DNA of 11,258 nucleotides from Dehalococcoidia bacterium (GTDB taxonomy: Bacteria; Chloroflexota; Dehalococcoidia; SZUA-161): contig SOKG01000300.1 in assembly GCA_004376205.1 (NCBI GenBank), positions 1-11,258 on the forward strand, given 5' to 3'. Numbering within the stretch: the first letter of the stretch is position 1; each line of letters starts with the position of its first letter. Made by a program: the position numbers and the translations under genes. Shown here one piece after another: positions 6,654 to 11,258 of the stretch. The notes below the pieces were generated by a model that was given only the letters and a program-made list of their open reading frames with translations, searched no databases and had not been told where the DNA came from.

Positions 6654-7124
6654 TTAGAGTTGACGGCCAATTAGGTGTTGTGTTGCCTTGGCTACCAGGT
6701 CGCCGTTCTGATTAAGATAGCTTGTCTCGAATTGGCAGATCATCATCGTGCCCGTCCTGCCTTCTTTCGCGGTTACGTCTTTGACCTTGGGACTGGCTAT
6801 CAGAGTATCGCCGGCGCGCACTGGCTGATAGAATTCGTACGATATACCGCCGTCCAGAATTCCAGCATAGCCCGCGTTGATCATGGCCGTCATCAGGCCG
6901 ACTATCCCTTCCGATGCGGCGATGGCCTTTGCACTCCAGCCAAAGAAGCCCGGCGGGGCGATGATGCCACCGTATCTCGACTTGCTGGCATACTCTTCAT
7001 CGTAGTAAAGGGGATTGTCATTCCCTACGGCATCGGCATGCCTTCTTATCGCCCCTTTCTCGACTTCCCTAACATGTGGCGGATCTACTTTCCCTATGTA
7101 CTGCTTCAACTCATCTAGAACCAT
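6654..7124 (-). CDS. MaoC-like (FAS1-dehydratase-type) hydratase subunit, probably non-catalytic half
   Basis: At 156 residues this is one hot-dog domain of the MaoC N-terminal / FAS1-like dehydratase type. The recognisable stretch is GNDNPLYYDEEYASKSRYGG followed by IIAPPGF. Against the hydratase signature GDxNPLH, the catalytic Asp is Asn35 and the His is Tyr40, so it probably does not do the chemistry itself but shapes the substrate pocket. Its near-equal length to the next gene product, which keeps Asp and His, supports a heterodimer or heterotetramer. It is the first gene of the operon. The ATG at 7124 has GGGAGG (7131-7136) 6 bases upstream, and the candidate promoter lies about 150 bp further up. 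It could also be annotated simply as an acyl dehydratase. Confidence 0.85.
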   Translation of the reverse strand: MVLDELKQYIGKVDPPHVREVEKGAIRRHADAVGNDNPLYYDEEYASKSRYGGIIAPPGFFGWSAKAIAASEGIVGLMTAMINAGYAGILDGGISYEFYQPVRAGDTLIASPKVKDVTAKEGRTGTMMICQFETSYLNQNGDLVAKATQHLIGRQL

Positions 7125-7374
7125 TCAGTACCTCCCTTCGGATTTTGGGCTCGATTGCCGGTCGACCGTCAGGCTTCGCAGGGTGATCACACCGAATCCG
7201 GTGCGCCATTCATGATGTTCGTGACCTAAAAAAGATTGCCGCCCTTGCTTCCTGCAGGCAGACAACCTGCAATATATAACCATATCTGGATGCTTTTGTC
7301 AAACGTGTCACGATTCTTGGGGAGCTGATATCGCCTGCTGAAGAGAGACCTCGGGAGACCATATACATTACCTC
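7125..7374. other. Intergenic leader region of the MaoC operon (250 bp)
   Basis: It holds the candidate promoter above, the palindromes CGGTCGACCG (7159-7168) and GTGATCAC (7183-7190) in the long leader, and no convincing coding frame. I see no clear terminator just after the metF stop at 7375, so some read-through from the MetF operon into the MaoC operon is possible. Confidence 0.5.
7271..7302 (-). promoter_or_regulatory. Candidate promoter for the MaoC/flavoprotein operon
   Basis: On the minus strand a perfect -35 TTGACA (7297-7302) is followed by an AT-rich -10 region, read as TATATA (7273-7278, 18-bp spacer) or TATATT (7271-7276, 20-bp spacer). Transcription would begin near 7264, leaving a leader of about 140 nt. 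Just downstream is a short inverted repeat, GCAGG (7254-7258) with CCTGC (7266-7270), that overlaps the predicted start and could be an operator. Confidence 0.5.
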
Positions 7375-8301
7375 TTAGGAGACCTGGGGCCGGGGCAGTA
7401 GCCCCACTCGTTCTACGATTTCAGGGACTATCTCCTCCCATTCGATAGCCATGAGATGGATTCCAGCCACTCCCTTAATCTCGCGTACCTGGTTAATGAT
7501 GTCCACACAGAGCTTGATTCCTTCTCTGGAAACCTCTTCCTTGGGCACGCCGCGCAGTCGCTCAACAACCGCATCAGGGACATCCATGCCCGGGATTCTA
7601 GTCTGCATGTAACGCGCTGCACCTACCGACTTTATCGGGGCTACTCCAGCGAGGATCTTCACCTTTTCGTGTAGTCCTTTCTCGCGAACTGCTTCCATCC
7701 ACTTGGCGAATTTCTCCACATTATAGATGATCTGGGTCTGAATGAAATCAGCTCCTGCAGCCGCCTTTTTGGCCAGACGAGACACTCTATACTCGAAGGG
7801 GTCGGCAAATGGGTTGGCTGCGGCCCCGATAAAAAGCCGGGGCTCTACAGCTATCTCATCGCCACACTGAAACTTTTTCTCATCCCTCATGTCTTTGACC
7901 ATCTTGATAAGCTGGATGGAATCGAGGTCGTAGACTCCCTTGGCCATAGGGTGGTTTCCAAAGGACTGGTGGTCACCGGTAAGACAGAGAATATTATTGA
8001 TACCCAGGGCGGCAACGCCCAATATGTCCATTTGAAGGGCAATGCGGTTGCGATCGCGACATGTCATTTGCACCGTGGGTTCCAGCCCCTCTGCTTTTCC
8101 TAGAAGGCAAGCCGCCCAGCTCGCCATACGAGCCACAGCGGTTTGTCCGTCAGTGACGTTGACGGCGTCAACGCATCCCTTCAAATACTTTGCTTTCTTC
8201 TTTATTATCTCAGCGTCAGCGCTGGCTGGGGGGCCAAGCTCTCCGGTGACAGCGAAGTGACCGCTTTCCATTATCTTTTCAAGCTTGCTCTTCGATTTCA
8301 T
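7375..8301 (-). CDS. metF: 5,10-methylenetetrahydrofolate reductase, MetF
   Basis: A 308-residue FAD TIM-barrel of the MetF family. Seen in order are TGELGPP (19-25) with the conserved Glu21, NVTDGQTAVARMA (48-60), CRDRNRIALQMDILGVAALG (81-100) and the FAD/folate-site strand NILCLTGDH with Asp110. It reduces methylene-H4folate to methyl-H4folate, the last step of the methyl branch of the Wood-Ljungdahl pathway. The ATG at 8301 is chosen because GAGGAG (8307-8312) sits 5 bases upstream; a longer frame to 8343 would overlap metV. It is the last gene of a three-gene unit, 25 bp after metV, which argues for the two-subunit MetFV form used by acetogens and related anaerobes rather than the stand-alone E. 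coli type. Direction in vivo (acetate synthesis or C1 oxidation) cannot be judged from the window. Confidence 0.93.
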   Translation of the reverse strand: MKSKSKLEKIMESGHFAVTGELGPPASADAEIIKKKAKYLKGCVDAVNVTDGQTAVARMASWAACLLGKAEGLEPTVQMTCRDRNRIALQMDILGVAALGINNILCLTGDHQSFGNHPMAKGVYDLDSIQLIKMVKDMRDEKKFQCGDEIAVEPRLFIGAAANPFADPFEYRVSRLAKKAAAGADFIQTQIIYNVEKFAKWMEAVREKGLHEKVKILAGVAPIKSVGAARYMQTRIPGMDVPDAVVERLRGVPKEEVSREGIKLCVDIINQVREIKGVAGIHLMAIEWEEIVPEIVERVGLLPRPQVS

Positions 8302-8326
8302 GGTATCTCCTCTCGATGGCATTGGC

Positions 8327-9034
8327 CTACTTTCGCTCGTCACCCTCCGGAGTTGCCTCTTGGCTTGTTAGCCTTAGGTCGCTCCTGACTATCCGTCGCA
8401 CCCCCCCGGCAGCACTGGTGCTCCAATCCTTGGGGGGCATGATGTCTTCCAATTCACGGAGGCGTCCCAACTTGGTGAGGCGCTCGATAATCAGTTGCCA
8501 GGCACAGGGCAAATCTGGTGACACCTCGCATTTGCCATCATGTGAGCCACCACAGGGGCCGTTGAGCAGGCTCTTGGAGCATCTAGCTATGGGGCAAATC
8601 CCGGCGGTTAGGTCAAGAATGCAGTTGCCACAAGCAACACACATCTCGCTCCAAATGCCCTGCTCCTGGGGCAGCCCCATAAAAGAGGTATCCAGCCCAG
8701 GCAGCACAGGAACATCGGGAAAGCGCTGGGCAATTGCCTGGACCCCGATGCCACAGCCCAGCGACAGGATGGCGTCCACTTCCTTGACCATTGGCTCTAT
8801 TTCATCAAGAAACTCCCACTCGCATTGGCGCTTGATCGTGTGCTCCAGGAACTGCTTGCTCCCCCCTTTTGCCTTGTCTGCCATACGCAGTATGGAAGCG
8901 AGGGCTTGAACCTCTTTCTCGCCGCCGGCAAAGGAAACCGTGGCACAGGTCCCGCAGCCGAGGATCAGGATTTTGTCGTAATCAGCGATCATTTCACGAA
9001 TTCGGTCTAAGGGCTTCTGTTGCACCACAATCAT
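8327..9034 (-). CDS. metV: MetV, zinc/iron-sulfur partner subunit of methylene-H4folate reductase
   Basis: A 235-residue protein matching the MetV (methylene-tetrahydrofolate reductase C-terminal domain) family. It has an N-terminal LGCGTCAT motif (26-32) and the dense C-terminal cysteine signature CVACGNC (132-138), GICPIARCSK (145-154), NGPCGG (158-163), GKCEV (167-171) and PCAW (176-179). In acetogens MetV binds metal clusters and is needed to pass electrons to the flavin of MetF. I place the start at ATG 9034: AGGAG lies 8 bases before it, while the GTG at 9043 would have a spacing of only 1 base. The gene then begins 1 base after the preceding stop, so the two are probably translationally coupled. 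This ties the upstream fusion flavoprotein directly to MetVF as its likely electron supplier. Confidence 0.92.
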   Translation of the reverse strand: MIVVQQKPLDRIREMIADYDKILILGCGTCATVSFAGGEKEVQALASILRMADKAKGGSKQFLEHTIKRQCEWEFLDEIEPMVKEVDAILSLGCGIGVQAIAQRFPDVPVLPGLDTSFMGLPQEQGIWSEMCVACGNCILDLTAGICPIARCSKSLLNGPCGGSHDGKCEVSPDLPCAWQLIIERLTKLGRLRELEDIMPPKDWSTSAAGGVRRIVRSDLRLTSQEATPEGDERK

Positions 9035-9035
9035 G

Positions 9036-11177
9036 CTACACACTCCTATTTCTCATTGGGCTCGGTGCGAGCTGCCTTACTCGGGTTGTTACTCCAGTTA
9101 CAATTTCGTCGAGCTTTTGAACCGTGGGGTCTGACAGGGTATACATTTCCAGTCTATCTCCCCCGAGGCCGATTTCGTCGAGGTTTTTCTTTACAGCGGC
9201 AACTCTACGTTCTGCCCAGAAGGCACTCATCTGGTAGGGACAATCCTCCTCAAGACAGCCAATAACAAAAACCCCGTCGGCACCGAGTTCAAAGGCCTTC
9301 AGCAGATGGGTCGTGTCTATTTTGACCACGCAGGGTATTCTTACAATCCGAGTACCAGGCTTGTGGCTATTCCTGAAGAACTCGGTGAAGGCGCTAGTGG
9401 CAAAAGCGCCGTAGCTACAGCACAGTCCAATAACCACAGGCTCGGCTCCACTCAGGGATGCTTCCGTCACCGCTGCCTCTACCCTTTCGCGTATTTGGCG
9501 ATCTTCACCCTGTCTGAATATTATCGCCCTAGCCGGGCACTCGACGATACAGATTCCACATGACTGACACTGGTCGGCTCGTATGTCTATAGACCCGGCT
9601 ATAGTTGCGATTGGTGCACCGTAGGGACAAACACGAACGCAGGTCAGACAAGCTGCGCATTTATCCTCCAGATACTCAGCGCCTGCCCCGCAGCGAAGGC
9701 ATCTTTGAGCTTCCTTCACCGCCAGTATCTCTGTGTATCCCAGTTCAATTAGATTGAAATTACCCAGCCTTTCCCCCAGCGCCAAGGCAGGCATCTCCTG
9801 TCTCTCCAACCTCTTTATCTCCTCGGCAGTGGTGGCCAAGAGTTCACCGACATCCATCCTACCATCGGGCTGAGGAGCTGCCATCTGCTCCCCCCTAAGA
9901 TAGCAATCGACGGCTAGGGCAGCTTGGCGCCCGCTGGCCATAGCTCGCACTGCAGTCCCGGGGCCGGAAATAACCTCACCGCAGGCGAAGACGCCCTCTT
10001 CGCTGGTAGCAAGGGTATCAAGATCGAAAACCAATTGCCCTCTCCCATCGAGTTTGATCGTGGTGTCACTGAGAAAAGAGAGTTCAGCCGCCTGCCCTAT
10101 GGCAATGATGACTACATCGCCATCAAGGGCCGAGACCTTTTCTTCATAAAAAGTTGGATTGAATCTGCCCTCCTCATCAAAAACTGCTTTCACTTCCATG
10201 CATTCGAGCCCTGACACTTCAGTCTCACTGCACAAAATGCTCTTTGGCCCTTTGGAGCAATGTAGTTTGACCCCTTCTTCCAGGGCTGCTTCAATCTCCC
10301 AGGCGAAAGCGGGCATCTCATCTCTGGCCTCGAGACAGGCCATATGCACCTCGCCAGCACCTAAACGCAGCGCAGACCTAGCCACGTCAACAGCTACATT
10401 CCCCCCGCCGATGACGAGCATTTTCTTTCCTGCGATGGTCTCCCCTCCGCCGAGCTTAGCCTCTCTCAGAAAGGGCAGAGCCAGCAGAACACCATCAAGT
10501 TCCACGCCTGTGATATTTAACCCTCTACTTAGGGGAAGACCCAAGGCGAGCACCACGGCAGAGTAGCCCTCGTTCTTGAGCTCGCTCAGCGTGAAATCCT
10601 TGCCAAGCTCGTTGTTTGTTTTAATCTCAACCCCCAAGGCCACAATCCTCTCGATGTCCCTTTGAAGTACCTCTCCAGGAAGACGGTACTCAGGAATGAA
10701 AGCTGTTAAGGCTCCCCCAGGCGCAGCATCCCGCTCAAAGACGGTGACTCCATACCCCATCCTTGCCAAGTCATGAGCTGCGGTGAGCCCTGCTGGCCCG
10801 GAGCCAATTATGGCTATCTTCTCCGCTCGCCTGACCCCGGTCTGTGGCTCAGCACCGTCATCGTGTCCGTACTCGGTAGCAAATCGCTTCAGTGCCGCGA
10901 TGGCCAATGGGTGATCAATCCGTTCCCTCCTACACTCGCTCTCACAAGGATGAGCGCAGATCAGTCCGCAGACGGAGGGCAGAGGGTTTGTCTTCCTTAT
11001 TGTCCGCAGTGCCTCATCGAACTCCCCCTCAGCGATGAGGTTAATATATCCACGAACATCCTGTTGAATAGGACAGGCACCTTGACACGGAGGCCGCAGG
11101 CTATTGTCGGCCACCAAAAGCCTCGCCCCTGTTTTTGTGCCATGCATGCTGATTGCCTTGTTAGCTTCCTGGTTCAT
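9036..11177 (-). CDS. GltD-like FAD/NAD(P) oxidoreductase fused to 2x[4Fe-4S] ferredoxin and MvhD domains
   Basis: A 713-residue modular redox protein. Residues 31-100 are the GltD/NfnB-type N-terminal cluster domain (CQGACP, VCGLICAHPCESECRR). Residues 120-160 hold an FAD Rossmann motif (IAIIGSGPAGL), 252-275 an NAD(P) motif (MLVIGGGNVAVDVARSALRLG), and 395-420 the second FAD motif (GVFACGEVISGPGTAVRAMA). A Cys pair at 493-496 precedes two [4Fe-4S] ferredoxin motifs (507-518 and 537-548). From about 580 lies an MvhD/FrhD domain with CCSYGAF (586-592), C616, and GCLEEDCPYQ (640-649), whose cysteines bind a [2Fe-2S] cluster in family members. It probably carries electrons from NAD(P)H or a partner hydrogenase or dehydrogenase to MetV/MetF, encoded 1 bp downstream; flavin-based bifurcation is possible but unproven. 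It is cytoplasmic. The start at 11177 is the first in-frame ATG after the tRNA gene; its ribosome binding site is weak. Confidence 0.88.
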   Translation of the reverse strand: MNQEANKAISMHGTKTGARLLVADNSLRPPCQGACPIQQDVRGYINLIAEGEFDEALRTIRKTNPLPSVCGLICAHPCESECRRERIDHPLAIAALKRFATEYGHDDGAEPQTGVRRAEKIAIIGSGPAGLTAAHDLARMGYGVTVFERDAAPGGALTAFIPEYRLPGEVLQRDIERIVALGVEIKTNNELGKDFTLSELKNEGYSAVVLALGLPLSRGLNITGVELDGVLLALPFLREAKLGGGETIAGKKMLVIGGGNVAVDVARSALRLGAGEVHMACLEARDEMPAFAWEIEAALEEGVKLHCSKGPKSILCSETEVSGLECMEVKAVFDEEGRFNPTFYEEKVSALDGDVVIIAIGQAAELSFLSDTTIKLDGRGQLVFDLDTLATSEEGVFACGEVISGPGTAVRAMASGRQAALAVDCYLRGEQMAAPQPDGRMDVGELLATTAEEIKRLERQEMPALALGERLGNFNLIELGYTEILAVKEAQRCLRCGAGAEYLEDKCAACLTCVRVCPYGAPIATIAGSIDIRADQCQSCGICIVECPARAIIFRQGEDRQIRERVEAAVTEASLSGAEPVVIGLCCSYGAFATSAFTEFFRNSHKPGTRIVRIPCVVKIDTTHLLKAFELGADGVFVIGCLEEDCPYQMSAFWAERRVAAVKKNLDEIGLGGDRLEMYTLSDPTVQKLDEIVTGVTTRVRQLAPSPMRNRSV

Positions 11178-11203
11178 CCTGATACCCCGCAGTCTCTTTT
11201 TTC

Positions 11204-11258
<55 letters not shown>

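Noticed and set aside
7346..7361. GAGACC repeated twice around TCGG, first read as a terminator after metF
   Set aside because: The copies are direct, not inverted, so they cannot form a hairpin, and no U-tract follows.
8316..8909. 197-codon open frame on the plus strand across metV
   Set aside because: It is antisense to MetV, whose cysteine signature is unmistakable. The translated product is Ser/Pro/Arg-rich without any fold signal.
9041..9043. GTG at 9043 as the metV start, overlapping the upstream gene by 8 bp
   Set aside because: The AGGAG is only 1 base from this GTG but 8 bases from the ATG at 9034, so the ATG is the better start.

Overview
The window looks like a chromosomal piece from an uncultured anaerobic bacterium with a Wood-Ljungdahl type one-carbon metabolism. 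Chloroflexota of the Dehalococcoidia kind is my best guess. It rests on the MetF/MetV pair, the flavoprotein fused to an MvhD domain, and the fused HMG-CoA-synthase-like/DUF35 protein. Taxonomy is inference, because no marker gene here settles it.

Layout. (1) Positions 1-1311, plus strand: the 3' end of a long repeat-built surface protein (cadherin/VCBS-like repeats, two bacterial Ig-like domains, C-terminal membrane anchor), followed by a strong hairpin. (2) 1398-1856, minus: a small unrecognised two-helix membrane protein. (3) 1857-2247: non-coding, with an extended -10 promoter. (4) 2248-4882, plus: a two-gene unit with an HMG-CoA-synthase-like protein carrying a C-terminal DUF35 zinc-ribbon/OB domain, and an SCP-x type thiolase. 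(5) 4939-4973: a hairpin terminator between convergent units. (6) 5011-7124, minus: a three-gene operon with two MaoC-fold hydratase subunits and a FabK/nitronate-monooxygenase-like flavoprotein, with a candidate promoter near 7271-7302. (7) 7375-11177, minus: a three-gene operon read as a large GltD-like/ferredoxin/MvhD fusion flavoprotein, then MetV, then MetF. (8) 11204-11258, minus: the 3' part of tRNA-Ala(TGC), directly upstream of that operon.

How the genes may work together. Units 4 and 6 face each other and carry parts of one acyl-CoA chemistry: hydration of an enoyl-CoA (the MaoC pair), a C-C bond-handling thiolase-superfamily enzyme tied to DUF35, and a flavin-dependent enoyl reductase or oxidase-like protein. 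The HMG-CoA-synthase-like protein has lost the residues that align with the catalytic Glu, Cys and His, while the thiolase keeps its own. The set resembles the hydratase/DUF35/thiolase-fold aldolase modules of steroid or isoprenoid side-chain breakdown, but the substrate cannot be read from sequence. Unit 7 looks like a methylene-tetrahydrofolate reductase complex in which one fused polypeptide supplies the electron-input module that acetogens such as Moorella build from separate HdrA and MvhD proteins.
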